This document shows positions 41,251 through 50,525 of a stretch of 64,000 nucleotides of DNA, piece by piece. The DNA is taken from the NCBI GenBank assembly GCA_965220875.1, contig OZ244849.1, positions 124,001 to 188,000 of the forward strand, in the 5' to 3' direction. A program made the position numbers and the translations under genes. Source of the DNA: WTFY01 sp965220875 (GTDB lineage: Bacteria > Pseudomonadota > Gammaproteobacteria > UBA4575). The first letter of the stretch is position 1. Every line of letters begins with the position of its first letter. The notes under the pieces are model-generated. The model had not been told where the DNA came from. It searched no databases and saw nothing but the letters and a program-made list of their open reading frames with translations.

Positions 41251-41445
41251 TTAATTGCCCAGTCTGACAAGATACAAAACGACAATCCCGATTGCCATGC
41301 TCACCAACCCTGCCACTCGGAGGGACCGGCTGGACAACTGGCCGATCAGGGACAATGTCTGCCTGAATTTTTCCGGTGCCAGAAAAGGAATTATGCCTTC
41401 AAGTACGAGCACCAGTGCGATTGCGGAAAACAAATCGTCCCACAT
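41251..41445 (-). CDS. DUF2065 (YjeT-like) small membrane protein
   Basis: Protein of 64 residues with two transmembrane helices: LFSAIALVLVLEGIIPFLAP and LRVAGLVSMAIGIVVLYLVRL. This is the DUF2065 family that sits between hflC and purA in many Gammaproteobacteria. Function unknown; its place beside HflKC and the conserved EGIIPFLAPEKFR motif suggest a role in the inner membrane. It is six bases from hisZ and 26 from hflC. Confidence 0.9.
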   Translation of the reverse strand: MWDDLFSAIALVLVLEGIIPFLAPEKFRQTLSLIGQLSSRSLRVAGLVSMAIGIVVLYLVRLGN

Positions 41446-41471
41446 GTAAACACAGGCGGCGGGTTACCTGC

Positions 41472-42335
41472 CTAGTCTTGTTCAGATTTCTTGAAGTAGC
41501 GAAAGAAATCAGAATCCGGCTGCATGATCAGGAAATCGTTGTTTCCGCTAAAGGTATTGATGTATGCCTTCAAACTCCTAGTAAAGCTGTAGAACTCTTC
41601 ATTAAGCAGGTAGGCATCCGCATAGATCTCAGCAGACTTGGCATCCCCTTCCCCCCGGATCTTTTCTGCCTCCTTGTAGGCATTCGCCAGGATTACGGTG
41701 CGTTCCTTGTCTGCCGTGGCACGGAGCACTTCCGCCTGTTCCTTGCCTCGTGCCCTGAAATCCTTGGCCACACGATCCCTTTCAGCACGCATGCGATTGA
41801 ACACCGAGTCGCTTACATCGTCAGGCAGGTCAATCTTGCTGACCCGCACGTCCACGACCCGGATACCAAAATTCTTGGCATCCTCATTCGACTGGACCTG
41901 GATTACATCCATGATTTCACTGCGCTCTCCGGATACCACTTCCTGGATCGTGCGTTTGCCAAATTCGTTCTTGAGGCCGTCCACAAGAATCAATTCCAGG
42001 CGCTGGTTGGCCCTGAGCTCCTGTCCACCCGTTGCGATGAAATACTTTTCCACATCCTCAATGCGCCATTTCGCATAGAAATCCACCTTGACGTATTTTT
42101 TCTCGCTGGTGGGAAACTCGGTCGGCGGTACATCCAGGGTCAGGATACGGCCATCATTGCGCCTGACCTTGTGCACGACCGGAATTCTGAAATGCAGCCC
42201 AGGCTCCAGGGTCGCATCCTTGATTTCACCGAACTGCACCTTGATGACTTTCTGCCGCTGGTCCACCTGAAAGGCAAATGCCCAGACCGCTATCACTGCA
42301 AGTGCAAGGACTCCCAGAATGATCTTGAAATTCAT
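41472..42335 (-). CDS. hflC: HflC, FtsH protease modulator
   Basis: Protein of 287 residues: a single N-terminal transmembrane helix (IILGVLALAVIAVWAFAF), then the SPFH/band-7 domain (QKVIKVQFGEIKDATLEPGL, then VQSNEDAKNFGIRVVDVRVS) and a coiled C-terminus (MRAERDRVAKDFRARGKEQA). With HflK it forms a large membrane cage around FtsH that limits access of membrane substrates. It begins one base after the hflK stop. The last part (FSGNNDFLIMQPDSDFFRYF) is typical for HflC. Confidence 0.96.
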   Translation of the reverse strand: MNFKIILGVLALAVIAVWAFAFQVDQRQKVIKVQFGEIKDATLEPGLHFRIPVVHKVRRNDGRILTLDVPPTEFPTSEKKYVKVDFYAKWRIEDVEKYFIATGGQELRANQRLELILVDGLKNEFGKRTIQEVVSGERSEIMDVIQVQSNEDAKNFGIRVVDVRVSKIDLPDDVSDSVFNRMRAERDRVAKDFRARGKEQAEVLRATADKERTVILANAYKEAEKIRGEGDAKSAEIYADAYLLNEEFYSFTRSLKAYINTFSGNNDFLIMQPDSDFFRYFKKSEQD

Positions 42336-42336
42336 G

Positions 42337-43473
42337 TCAGCGCTCCCCCCTGCCTCTTCCTGGCCGTGTTATACCACTTTGCTGACTCAGTTCGTCTGAA
42401 GAGAACCGGTCCTGTACCGTTGTGCTGTCTGTCATGTCACGCTGCCTGATTAACTGGTCCAGCGGCAGGTAAATCAGGTTGTTCCCCCCTTCAACGTCCA
42501 TCAACAGCTTGTTGCTGTTTGCATACACTGACTCCACGGCCTCCAGGTATAACCTTTCACGCGTCACATCCGGTGCTTTCTCGTATTCACCCAGCAGCTT
42601 CAGGAACCGTTTGGCCTCACCCTCCGAATTGGCCGTCACGCGGTCCCGGTAAGCATTGGCCTCCTGGAGCAGTCTCGCGGCTTCTCCACGCGCCAGGGGA
42701 ACTATGCTGTTTGCATAGGCCTCGGCCTCCTTGATGTAGCGGTCATAGTCTTCCCTGGACTTGATCGCATCCGAAAAGGCTGCCTTGACCTGGTCCGGAG
42801 GCAGGGATTTTTCCAGGTTGACTTTCTGGATGTAGATACCGGCCTTGTATTCATCCATGATCGCCTGCAGCAGTTCACGAGTAGCACTCGAAATCTGGCC
42901 CCGCCCTTCGAAAAGTACAAAATCAATCGTGCTTTTTCCTACAATTTCCCGCACGGCACTTTCCATCGCGTCTTTCACGGTAAGGTCAGGATCACGCAAA
43001 TTAAACAGGTAGTCTTCTGCGCTCTTTATCTTGTATTGTGCCTCCAGGGCAACTTCGACGATGTTCTCGTCCTGTGTCAGCATTGAAGTCTTGTTCGTGA
43101 CCTCTCGCACTTCATCGATGTTCACGATCTCGACTGTCTCGATCGGAAACGGAATGTGCCAGTTCAGCCCCGCAGTGGTAGTCTGGACATATTTCCCGAA
43201 GCGCAGTTCCACGCCTCTTTCGGCCTGCTGCACGGTGTAAAAGCCGAATTTGTCGTAGACTCCCCAGACCGCGATGGCTGCGATCAGCACAATCCAGCCA
43301 TAGGGCCTTTTCTTGCGTCCCCCAGAACCGCGCGAGGCTCCCGAGCCGAAGATCCCGCCGAACCTTTTACCCAGGTTGCGAAACACTTCATCCAGGTCCG
43401 GCGGCCCCTGCTGATTGGGTTGCTGACCCCAGGGGTCATCGTCTCTTCCGCCTTTAGGACTGTTCCAAGGCAT
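42337..43473 (-). CDS. hflK: HflK, FtsH protease modulator
   Basis: Protein of 378 residues. N-terminus: MPWNSPKGGRDDDPWG, then a Gly-rich cytosolic stretch, one transmembrane helix (YGWIVLIAAIAVWGVYDKFG) and the band-7 domain (ERGVELRFGKYVQTTTAGLN, HIPFPIETVEIVNIDEVR, DENIVEVALEAQYKI). The C-terminal part has coiled coil (REDYDRYIKEAEAYANSIVP) and a Gln/Arg-rich end. It pairs with HflC, whose start lies one base after this stop. Confidence 0.96.
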   Translation of the reverse strand: MPWNSPKGGRDDDPWGQQPNQQGPPDLDEVFRNLGKRFGGIFGSGASRGSGGRKKRPYGWIVLIAAIAVWGVYDKFGFYTVQQAERGVELRFGKYVQTTTAGLNWHIPFPIETVEIVNIDEVREVTNKTSMLTQDENIVEVALEAQYKIKSAEDYLFNLRDPDLTVKDAMESAVREIVGKSTIDFVLFEGRGQISSATRELLQAIMDEYKAGIYIQKVNLEKSLPPDQVKAAFSDAIKSREDYDRYIKEAEAYANSIVPLARGEAARLLQEANAYRDRVTANSEGEAKRFLKLLGEYEKAPDVTRERLYLEAVESVYANSNKLLMDVEGGNNLIYLPLDQLIRQRDMTDSTTVQDRFSSDELSQQSGITRPGRGRGER

Positions 43474-43553
43474 GTCTTTCTCCGAAAATGGTTATCGCAT
43501 CTATTCTGAAATCCGAGAGCCCGTCATCATGACGGTGCAGGAGCGCATCCACC

Positions 43554-44858
43554 TCAACCCGCCAGCTGTTCGGACTGCATGGTGATCCGGTATTGCGCAA
43601 AATGCCCGACTCTCTGCACAGGCACCTCGGCCTCAATCTGCCAGTACCCGTCGTCATCAACAAATTCCTGCATGACACGGTCCTCGGCATACAACTCACT
43701 GCGAATGTTCCCCGCGGAAGGGGGCAAACGCAGCCAGATACACTCACTCTTGATATCGAAATACTGTCGCAGTGCCTGAGCCAGCAAATCCAGCCCCTGA
43801 TCCTGCTTGGCAGAGACCCAGACCTGCTGGATGCGGCCGTGCTGGTTCAGTTGTATATTGGGCAGCATATTGAGCCGATCCGTCTTATTGTAAACCATAA
43901 TCTGCGGGATATCCAAAGCGCCAATCTGGCGCAGCACGGATTCTACTTCCAGGATGTGGCTGGACCGGTTCTCATCGGCCGCATCCACGATATGCAGCAA
44001 CAGGTCCGCCTCCATGGTTTCCTGCAGGGTCGCGTGAAACGCTTCGATCAGGTCATGCGGGAGATCCTGTATGAAGCCGACCGTGTCAGCCAGCACCACA
44101 TGTTGCCTGCTGGAGAGCGGCATGCGACGCAAGGTGGGATCCAGCGTGGCAAAAAGCTTGTCTGCAGAATACACGTTCGCATCGGTCAGCCGATTGAACA
44201 GGGTGGATTTACCCGCGTTGGTATAGCCAACCAGTGCCACTGTCGGAGTGGTGGTCTTGCGTCGTGCAGCACGGCCCTGGTTGCGCTGGATGCGAAGTTT
44301 TTCCAGGCGGCCAGAGATCTGCTTGATTCTCAACCTGAGCTGCCGCCGGTCCGATTCCAGCTGCTTCTCACCCGGACCCCGCAGCCCAATACCACCTTTC
44401 TGACGCTCCAGATGACTCCATCCGCGTACCAGCCGGGTTGAGAGGTACTTCAGCTGTGCAAGCTCAACCTGCAGCTTGCCTTCATAGGAACGTGCACGCT
44501 GGGAAAAGATGTCGAGGATCAGCCCTGTGCGGTCCAGTACCCGCCTCCTGCAGATTTTTTCCAGGTTTCGCTCCTGGCTAGGAGTCAGGGAATAATTGAA
44601 TATCAGCACATCGGCATCCAGCAACCCGGCCAGCTTGCCCAGCTCTTCGGCTTTGCCGGTTCCGATCAGGAGCTTTGCATCCCGGGTGTCACGGCGCACG
44701 GTAGTCACGGTTGCAATTTCAGCACCGACTGAACGTACCAGATCCCTGAATTCGTTCAGATCCTGATTGCCTTTCGCACTCCGGAAGACCGGATGCACGA
44801 GGATGACGCGCTCACCTATTTCCGGACGTTCAAACAAGCAATCGCTCCCGGCTGACAC
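43554..44858 (-). CDS. hflX: GTPase HflX
   Basis: Protein of 434 residues with a GTG start at 44858. HflX is a ribosome-splitting GTPase that rescues stalled 70S ribosomes, for instance after heat. The N-terminal HflX domain includes LLIGTGKAEELGKLAGLLDA and a coiled region; the G domain starts LVGYTNAGKSTLFNRLTDA (G1), with DTVGFIQDLPHDLIEAFHAT (G3) and YNKTDRL (G4). The order hfq-hflX-hflK-hflC is conserved. It starts 17 bases after hfq and 80 bp precede hflK. Confidence 0.96.
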   Translation of the reverse strand: MSAGSDCLFERPEIGERVILVHPVFRSAKGNQDLNEFRDLVRSVGAEIATVTTVRRDTRDAKLLIGTGKAEELGKLAGLLDADVLIFNYSLTPSQERNLEKICRRRVLDRTGLILDIFSQRARSYEGKLQVELAQLKYLSTRLVRGWSHLERQKGGIGLRGPGEKQLESDRRQLRLRIKQISGRLEKLRIQRNQGRAARRKTTTPTVALVGYTNAGKSTLFNRLTDANVYSADKLFATLDPTLRRMPLSSRQHVVLADTVGFIQDLPHDLIEAFHATLQETMEADLLLHIVDAADENRSSHILEVESVLRQIGALDIPQIMVYNKTDRLNMLPNIQLNQHGRIQQVWVSAKQDQGLDLLAQALRQYFDIKSECIWLRLPPSAGNIRSELYAEDRVMQEFVDDDGYWQIEAEVPVQRVGHFAQYRITMQSEQLAG

Positions 44859-44875
44859 CGTTCATCAAATGTCAA

Positions 44876-45112
44876 CTACTCCCGCCAGTCATCACTCGAA
44901 GGAATCTTCACCATACGGGACGGGACAATCGTTGAAATTGCATGCTTGTACACCATCTGGCTCACGCTGTTTTTCAACAGCACTACAAACTGATCGAAAG
45001 AGTCAATTTGGCCTTGCAGCTTGATACCGTTAACGAGATAGACTGAAACCGGAACCTTCTCCCTGCGCAACGCATTCAGGAAAGGCTCCTGCAGAGTTTG
45101 GCCTTTTGACAT
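44876..45112 (-). CDS. hfq: RNA chaperone Hfq
   Basis: Protein of 78 residues from ATG 45112 (a GTG at 45115 is one codon earlier). MSKGQTLQEPFLNALRREKV is the N-terminal Sm1 part, with Gln8 contacts; VNGIKLQGQIDSFDQFVVLL and YKHAISTIVPSR complete the Sm fold and hold the proximal-face residues YKHA. The C-terminal tail is short (VKIPSSDDWRE), lacking the long flexible end of E. coli Hfq. It binds A-rich and U-rich RNA and pairs sRNAs with mRNAs. It lies 59 bp after miaA. Confidence 0.97.
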   Translation of the reverse strand: MSKGQTLQEPFLNALRREKVPVSVYLVNGIKLQGQIDSFDQFVVLLKNSVSQMVYKHAISTIVPSRMVKIPSSDDWRE

Positions 45113-45171
45113 CACAGTAGTACCTCTAGTTTTTTTTATTCATTCTTAACCAGCCCAGCCTTGCGCCGACT

Positions 45172-46122
45172 TTATGCATCGGTAGTGTAACAGGTCAATG
45201 CTTCCAAATGGGAGTGGATTGTACCAAAAATATGGTCGGCAGCTTCCTGCCCCGCAGGAATCCGGGTAAGTCCTGACTCGCTCCGCAACCAGGTGAGCTG
45301 TCTTTTCGCAAGCTGTCTCGTTGCAATGATCGCCGTCTCGCGCATGGCCTCATAGCTGCATTTTCCGGCCAGATGCTGCCAGGCCTGACGGTAACCGACC
45401 GATCGTATGGAAGGCAGGTCCGAATGCAGTTCCTTTCGCTGCCGTAATGCTTCCACCTCGTCCAGGAATCCATTCTCCAGCATGGCCTCGAAGCGATGCC
45501 GGATCCACTGGTGCAGAAGGCTGCGGTCCTCGGGAATCAAGGCCAGCTTCAGGGGACGGAACTCCGGTGCCGGAGATGTGGACCTTGCGCGCCAAGTGCT
45601 GATGGGAATCCCGCTTGCCTCGTAGACTTCGAGGGCACGCTGTATCCGCTGCGGATCATTGGGATGAATGTTTGTCGCAGCCTGCGGGTCGACTTCCCCG
45701 AGCCTTGCATGCATGACCTCCCAGCCATGCTGAGCAGCCAACCGGTTGATTCGTTGCCGGATACGGGCATTCGCACCAGGCATGGCAGACAGGCCGCGCT
45801 GCAAGGTGCTGAAATAGAGCATCGTGCCACCTGTCAACAGCGGAACATTCCCCCGCCCGTGGATTTCCCTGATCAGGCGCAGTGCATCGGCCCTGAAATT
45901 TGCCGCCGAGTAGACTTCCGCCGGATCCAGGATATCGATCAGGTGATGCGGGCAAGCCCGCAGCACCTCCTTGCCTGGCTTGGCAGAACCGATATCCATG
46001 TCACGGTAAATCATGACCGAGTCCACACTGATGATCTCGCAAGGGAATTCCGCTGCAATTTTCAGCGCAAGATCAGTCTTCCCACTGGCCGTGGGGCCCA
46101 TCAGGAACACTGCCGGAATCAT
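45172..46122 (-). CDS. miaA: tRNA dimethylallyltransferase
   Basis: MiaA adds dimethylallyl to A37 of tRNAs that read UNN codons. The start is uncertain; ATG 46122 gives MIPAVFLMGPTASGKT and 316 residues, and GTG 46134 or 46173 would add more. Visible are the P-loop GPTASGKTDLAL, the DSVMIYRDMDIGSAKPG motif, ILDPAEVYSAANFRADALRL and, near the C-terminus, the RQLAKRQLTWLR motif that contacts tRNA. It follows mutL by 54 bp from ATG 46122, the usual order mutL-miaA-hfq. Confidence 0.95.
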   Translation of the reverse strand: MIPAVFLMGPTASGKTDLALKIAAEFPCEIISVDSVMIYRDMDIGSAKPGKEVLRACPHHLIDILDPAEVYSAANFRADALRLIREIHGRGNVPLLTGGTMLYFSTLQRGLSAMPGANARIRQRINRLAAQHGWEVMHARLGEVDPQAATNIHPNDPQRIQRALEVYEASGIPISTWRARSTSPAPEFRPLKLALIPEDRSLLHQWIRHRFEAMLENGFLDEVEALRQRKELHSDLPSIRSVGYRQAWQHLAGKCSYEAMRETAIIATRQLAKRQLTWLRSESGLTRIPAGQEAADHIFGTIHSHLEALTCYTTDA

Positions 46123-46176
46123 TTCCAATGACACGCGACCGGGCCAGTCCGGTCGTCCGGCACCGCCCGCCACTTG

Positions 46177-48024
46177 TCACTGGCCACGCTTGAACAGCTT
46201 GTCAAGCTGGTCCACACTCAGTTGCACCCAGGTCGGGCGCCCGTGGTTGCATTGTGCACTGCGCTCCGTGGCTTCAATGTCACGCAGCAGGGCATTCATT
46301 TCGGTTATGGTGAGCATTCGGTTTGCACGCACGGAACCATGACAGGCCATGGTCGAAAGCAGTTCATGGCCCGCCTGTTCAAGCTTGCCGGAAGATTCGT
46401 AGGCAACGAGATCGGACAGTACATCCCGAACCAGGCGTTCCAAGTCCGTATCCGCCCGCTGCAGCAATGCCGGGACCTCGCGAACCACGACGCTCGTATC
46501 GCCGAATCTTTCGACCCTGAAGCCGTATTCCAGAAACAGGTCCTCGTGCTGTGCTGCAATGGCTGCTTCCTGCTGGCCGACATCGATAGCAAGCGGCACC
46601 AGCAGGGACTGCGTGGGAATACCCGACTGGTACTGGATCTTCAGCTGCTCATAGACGATACGTTCATGGGCAGCATGCATGTCAACGATGACCAGACCCC
46701 TGTCATTCTGCGCAAGGACATAAATCCCGTGCAACTGGCCCACTGCATAGCCCAACGCGGGCATCTGGGGGGTGGCTTCTGGATCGGGACCATCAGTCCG
46801 GTGTGCCATTGCAAAGTCCCGGGATGATGCATTCGCCGCGTACAGCTCGACCGCAGCCTGTACAGGGAACGGGCTGCCTGCAAATCGGCCCCCGGGCCAT
46901 GCGCCGTGTGCCGGCCCGGGGTTTTCGGGGGAACCGGCCTGGGGACGGACAGAGTCATCGACGATTTCACGGTATTTTCCGGCATCCTGCTGCTCGGCTT
47001 CAGGCATCGTTTCCGCGATGGCCTTGCCGACCGTGTAACGCACAAAATCATGCACGAGCCTGGACTGGCGAAAACGAACTTCCTGCTTCATGGGGTGGGC
47101 ATTGACATCCACCTGCGCCGGGTCGACTTCCAGGAACAGCACGAAGGCAGGAAACCGTCCGTGATACAGGACATCCTGGTAGGCCTGTCTGACTGCATGG
47201 GAAATGACCTTGTCTCGGATTGCACGCCCGTTTACGTACAGGTACTGCAGGTCCGGCTGGCTGCGGGAAAATGTAGGCAAGCTGATCCACCCGTTCACCC
47301 GTATGTCCTGTGCCGTATGCCCGATGCGTATACTTTGCTCGACAAACTTTTTCCCGCATGCACGCCCGAGGCGATTTTCCTCGTCTTGCCGGCCATTCGC
47401 CGCACCCAGTTCCAGGCAACTGCGTCCATTGTGCACGGCGGACAGGCCCACATCGAAGCGGCTCAATGCAGTCTTGATCAGCATGGACTGGCAATGCTGG
47501 AATTCGGTCTGTTCGGTTCGCAGGAATTTCCTGCGTGCGGGCACATTGAAAAACAGGTCGTTGACTTCAACCGTCGTACCCTTCACCTGGCGCACGGGCA
47601 TGCCCTCGCCATCCAGTTCACCACCTTCCCCCTCCACCTTCCAGCCTTCATTCGTGGTCTCCAGCGGGTTGGTGGCCAGGCTGAATCTGGAAACCGATGC
47701 AATGCTCGGCAGGGCTTCCCCGCGAAAACCGAGGGTTGCAATACGTTCAAGGTCCTCCAGGACAGAAATCTTGCTCGTTGCGTGGCGCTGCAGGGCCTGC
47801 ATGACCTGGTCCCTGGGAATACCGTGACCATCATCGGTGACCCGTATGGTCTTTGTGCCGCCGCTTTCCAGTTCGACAGAAATTTTTGTCGCCCCTGCAT
47901 CCAGGGCATTCTCAAGCAGCTCCTTCAAAACCGAGGCCGGGCGTTCGATGACTTCCCCTGCCGCAATCTGGTTGACGAGCTGGGAAGGCAGCAGTCTGAT
48001 CGGTTTCACGGCCAGCAGGTTCAC
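46177..48024 (-). CDS. mutL: DNA mismatch repair protein MutL
   Basis: Protein of 615 residues with a GTG start. MutL links MutS recognition to downstream repair. GHKL ATPase: LVNQIAAGEVIERPASVLKE, ENALDAGATKI, DDGHGIPRDQ and TLGFRGEALPSIASVSR, all present. The C-terminal dimerisation domain carries DMHAAHERIVYEQL, which fits the endonuclease motif DQHAxxExxxxE with Met for Gln, plus MACHGSVRANR and CNHGRPTWVQL, which complete the metal site of nicking MutL proteins. This suggests an endonuclease-type MutL that does not need MutH. The stop/start arrangement with the upstream 121-residue gene is a GTGA overlap. Confidence 0.97.
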   Translation of the reverse strand: MNLLAVKPIRLLPSQLVNQIAAGEVIERPASVLKELLENALDAGATKISVELESGGTKTIRVTDDGHGIPRDQVMQALQRHATSKISVLEDLERIATLGFRGEALPSIASVSRFSLATNPLETTNEGWKVEGEGGELDGEGMPVRQVKGTTVEVNDLFFNVPARRKFLRTEQTEFQHCQSMLIKTALSRFDVGLSAVHNGRSCLELGAANGRQDEENRLGRACGKKFVEQSIRIGHTAQDIRVNGWISLPTFSRSQPDLQYLYVNGRAIRDKVISHAVRQAYQDVLYHGRFPAFVLFLEVDPAQVDVNAHPMKQEVRFRQSRLVHDFVRYTVGKAIAETMPEAEQQDAGKYREIVDDSVRPQAGSPENPGPAHGAWPGGRFAGSPFPVQAAVELYAANASSRDFAMAHRTDGPDPEATPQMPALGYAVGQLHGIYVLAQNDRGLVIVDMHAAHERIVYEQLKIQYQSGIPTQSLLVPLAIDVGQQEAAIAAQHEDLFLEYGFRVERFGDTSVVVREVPALLQRADTDLERLVRDVLSDLVAYESSGKLEQAGHELLSTMACHGSVRANRMLTITEMNALLRDIEATERSAQCNHGRPTWVQLSVDQLDKLFKRGQ

Positions 48025-48386
48025 GTCACGGGAACTGGCTGCTCGTCATGCAGCTGCAGCATCTGCTGAAACCCCAGCAGGGCAAAAGCTACAAATGCAT
48101 CCTGGCTGGCCCATTTGCTGGACTGGTCGATGATTTTTCCTGACTCTTCCGGCCCGAGTTGTGTGGCAAAAACCCTGACGGCATGCTGGACTCCCTCCTG
48201 GCGGTCCATGGACCTTTCACAGGTGATGTAGATTTCCGGCTCGCTGTGCCCGTTCTGCACGGCTGCGAGCATGCACTCGTACTCCACCTGGTCTTCGGAT
48301 TCAATCTCTCCCAGCACGACGATCGTGTAGGCGCCAAGCCGGTACCGCTGTTTCGGGATCGCGCTGGAAATGTTGGGTTTTTGCAT
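48021..48386 (-). CDS. Conserved-looking hypothetical protein upstream of mutL
   Basis: Protein of 121 residues. RYRLGAYTIVVLGEIESEDQ, VEYECMLAAVQNGHSEPEIY and the end AFVALLGF-like region (VAFALLGFQQMLQLHDEQPV) show a compact alpha/beta protein. No family recognised. Its TGA overlaps the GTG of mutL (GTGA), so mutL translation is probably coupled to it. It faces the divergent reductase gene at 48461, with a 74-bp gap that must hold both promoters. Confidence 0.75.
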   Translation of the reverse strand: MQKPNISSAIPKQRYRLGAYTIVVLGEIESEDQVEYECMLAAVQNGHSEPEIYITCERSMDRQEGVQHAVRVFATQLGPEESGKIIDQSSKWASQDAFVAFALLGFQQMLQLHDEQPVPVT

Positions 48387-48460
48387 GGGTCCAGGAGATT
48401 ACATGCTAGGATAATACTATATCTTACGCATGCCCAAGCATTTGACCATATGTAAGGCAC

Positions 48461-49306
48461 ATGAGCGCAAAACGGCTGCTGCGGCTTTTCCCACTGCCCT
48501 GTGCAGAAACCGGGCTGAACAATATCTACCTTGAAGAGTTTGGCTGGTACCGGTCTGACCCGGACAAGCCGGTTGTAGCTGCCAATTTCGTGACCAGCCT
48601 GGATGGCAGGATTGCCATGGCCAGTCCGACTGAACCAGACATGGGCCTCCCGGAGTCCCTGACCAGCAGGGAGGATTTCAGGCTGTTCCTGGAACTTCAT
48701 GCCCAGGCAGACTGCCTCATCACGCATGGGGAATACCTGCGAAAGCTGGAGGAGGGAAAACTCGGAAACATCCTCCGGCTGCCAGACGAACCCGAGTTTT
48801 CGGACCTCTACGCGTGGCGCAGGGAACGAGGGCTGGCACCGTGCCCGGACATCGTGATCGCAAGCTCGAGCATGGTTTTCCCATTGCCCCCATCGATAAA
48901 AAAGGGAAGTAACGAACAAAAATTCTATGTTGCAACCGGAAAAGCCACTGACCAGGCCCTGCATGACCCATGGCATCGGCGGGGGCTGGAAGTACTGCAG
49001 GCAGGATCGTCTTTTGCCGTGGAAGGTGGACCTCTGGTCGCTGAACTCGCCCGGCGCGGTTACCGGAACATTTACCTCGTTGCCGGACCGAAAATGCTCC
49101 ATACTATGATCCGGGACCGACAACTGGACAAACTGTATATCAGTGTCTCGCACCAGATGCTTGGTGGCATGGATTTCAAAACCATGCTGGACGGAGAACC
49201 ATTGAAGCCCTGCAGACTTCGCCTGAACTCCCTGTTGCTGGATAAGTCCTCGGATAACGGCTTCGGACAGTTCTTCACGAGTTTCGAATGTACCTATGAC
49301 GAATAA
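48461..49306 (+). CDS. Pyrimidine reductase-like (RibD C-terminal domain) protein
   Basis: Protein of 281 residues with AAGG before the ATG. The RibD_C/dihydrofolate-reductase-like fold is seen in VVAANFVTSLDGRIAMASPT (substrate and NADPH site), RLFLELHAQADCLITHGEYL, then LQAGSSFAVEGGPLVAELAR with the GGP motif and FGQFFTSFECTY at the end. It may reduce a pyrimidine intermediate, perhaps in riboflavin or deazaflavin-like chemistry, but lacks a deaminase domain, so it is not full RibD. It precedes sohB by 20 bp on the same strand. Confidence 0.85.
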   Translation: MSAKRLLRLFPLPCAETGLNNIYLEEFGWYRSDPDKPVVAANFVTSLDGRIAMASPTEPDMGLPESLTSREDFRLFLELHAQADCLITHGEYLRKLEEGKLGNILRLPDEPEFSDLYAWRRERGLAPCPDIVIASSSMVFPLPPSIKKGSNEQKFYVATGKATDQALHDPWHRRGLEVLQAGSSFAVEGGPLVAELARRGYRNIYLVAGPKMLHTMIRDRQLDKLYISVSHQMLGGMDFKTMLDGEPLKPCRLRLNSLLLDKSSDNGFGQFFTSFECTYDE

Positions 49307-49326
49307 CCAATCAAGGGGCACCCGAC

Positions 49327-50355
49327 ATGCTTGAGTTCATTTCAGAATACGGACAATTTTTAGCCAAGACACTGACCGTGCTGGTGTTTATCTGGATAAT
49401 TGTCAGCCTCGTATTTTCCTTCTCGAAGAAAGCGCGGAGTGCTGACCACTTTGAAATCACGCACCTGAACAGTAAGTACAAATCCATAGAAAACACGCTG
49501 TTCGCTTCCCTCCTGCCCAAAAAGGAGTTCAAGAAATCCATGAAGCAGGCCAAAAAGGAAGACCGGAGAAAAAAGAAAAATGCCTCCAGTGAAACCAGGA
49601 AGCGAATATTCGTCCTGAATTTTCTGGGGAATATCCGTGCCACGGCGGTACGACACCTGCGCAAGGAAATTACGGCCATTCTGTCCGTGGCATCCAGCAG
49701 GGACGAGGTGGTGGTATGCCTGGAAAGCACGGGTGGCCTGGTACACGAACACGGCTTCGCCGCATCGCAGTTGCAGCGAATCAAGCAGCAAGGTATCCCG
49801 CTCACCGTCGCAGTGGACAAGGTGGCCGCAAGCGGAGGCTACATGATGGCCTGTGTGGCGGACAAGATCATCGCAGCACCCTTCGCAGTTATCGGCTCGA
49901 TTGGCGTCCTGGCGCAGCTGCCAAACTTCAACCGCATGCTGGACAAACACGGGGTTGACTTCGAACTCATGAAAGCCGGCGATCTCAAGCGCACGATGAC
50001 CATGTTTGGCAAAAACACGGAAGAAGACCGCGAGCACATGAGTGAGCAACTGGAAGACACGCATTCCCTGTTCAAGGAGTTCGTGAAAAACAACCGCCCT
50101 GGACTTGATATCGAAAAAGTGGCGACCGGCGAGCACTGGCTGGCCAGCCGTGCACTCGGGCTCAACCTGGTGGATACGCTGATGACCAGCGATGACTACC
50201 TCATGCAGGCAAGTGATGACGCGGATATCTACGAGGTCACCTGTACGGTGTCACGAACGATCAGCGAACGGATTGCAGCGACCGTCCAGGCCTGCACGGA
50301 AAGGCTGTTTTTCAGCTGGTGGCAGCAGGATCGGAATTCAAGGCTTTTCGGGTAA
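49327..50355 (+). CDS. sohB: Inner-membrane S49 peptidase SohB
   Basis: Protein of 342 residues with AAGGGG seven bases before the ATG. One N-terminal membrane helix (TLTVLVFIWIIVSLVFSFSK), a Lys-rich linker, then the signal-peptide-peptidase fold: VVVCLESTGGLVHEHGFAAS, VAVDKVAASGGYMMACVADK with the catalytic Ser in ASGGY, and MKAGDLKRTMTMFGKN with the catalytic Lys. SohB is an integral-membrane protease of the SppA/S49 group, with periplasmic active site. It is in tandem with the RibD-like gene. Confidence 0.95.
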   Translation: MLEFISEYGQFLAKTLTVLVFIWIIVSLVFSFSKKARSADHFEITHLNSKYKSIENTLFASLLPKKEFKKSMKQAKKEDRRKKKNASSETRKRIFVLNFLGNIRATAVRHLRKEITAILSVASSRDEVVVCLESTGGLVHEHGFAASQLQRIKQQGIPLTVAVDKVAASGGYMMACVADKIIAAPFAVIGSIGVLAQLPNFNRMLDKHGVDFELMKAGDLKRTMTMFGKNTEEDREHMSEQLEDTHSLFKEFVKNNRPGLDIEKVATGEHWLASRALGLNLVDTLMTSDDYLMQASDDADIYEVTCTVSRTISERIAATVQACTERLFFSWWQQDRNSRLFG

Positions 50356-50525
50356 ACCCCCAAAAACGCATTCCTGTCGGGGCTGCCGGCACCAGAGAGA
50401 AGTCGTCTGGCTGAGGCTCAGCTTGCTGCTTTTGGACAAGGGGGACAACCTGCCTGAATTCAGCGACCTTCAGTGACGTCCCCTGATGCCTGTCTCGTGC
50501 CCGGAGCCGTCAACCCGTGGTGTCC

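Noticed and set aside
46906..48089. Long frame on the + strand opposite mutL
   Set aside because: Shadow of a codon-biased gene; mutL on the minus strand has all motifs.
48089..49321. A 410-codon - strand frame opposite the RibD-like gene
   Set aside because: Covers a divergent promoter region and is opposite a gene with a clear fold; no motif of its own.
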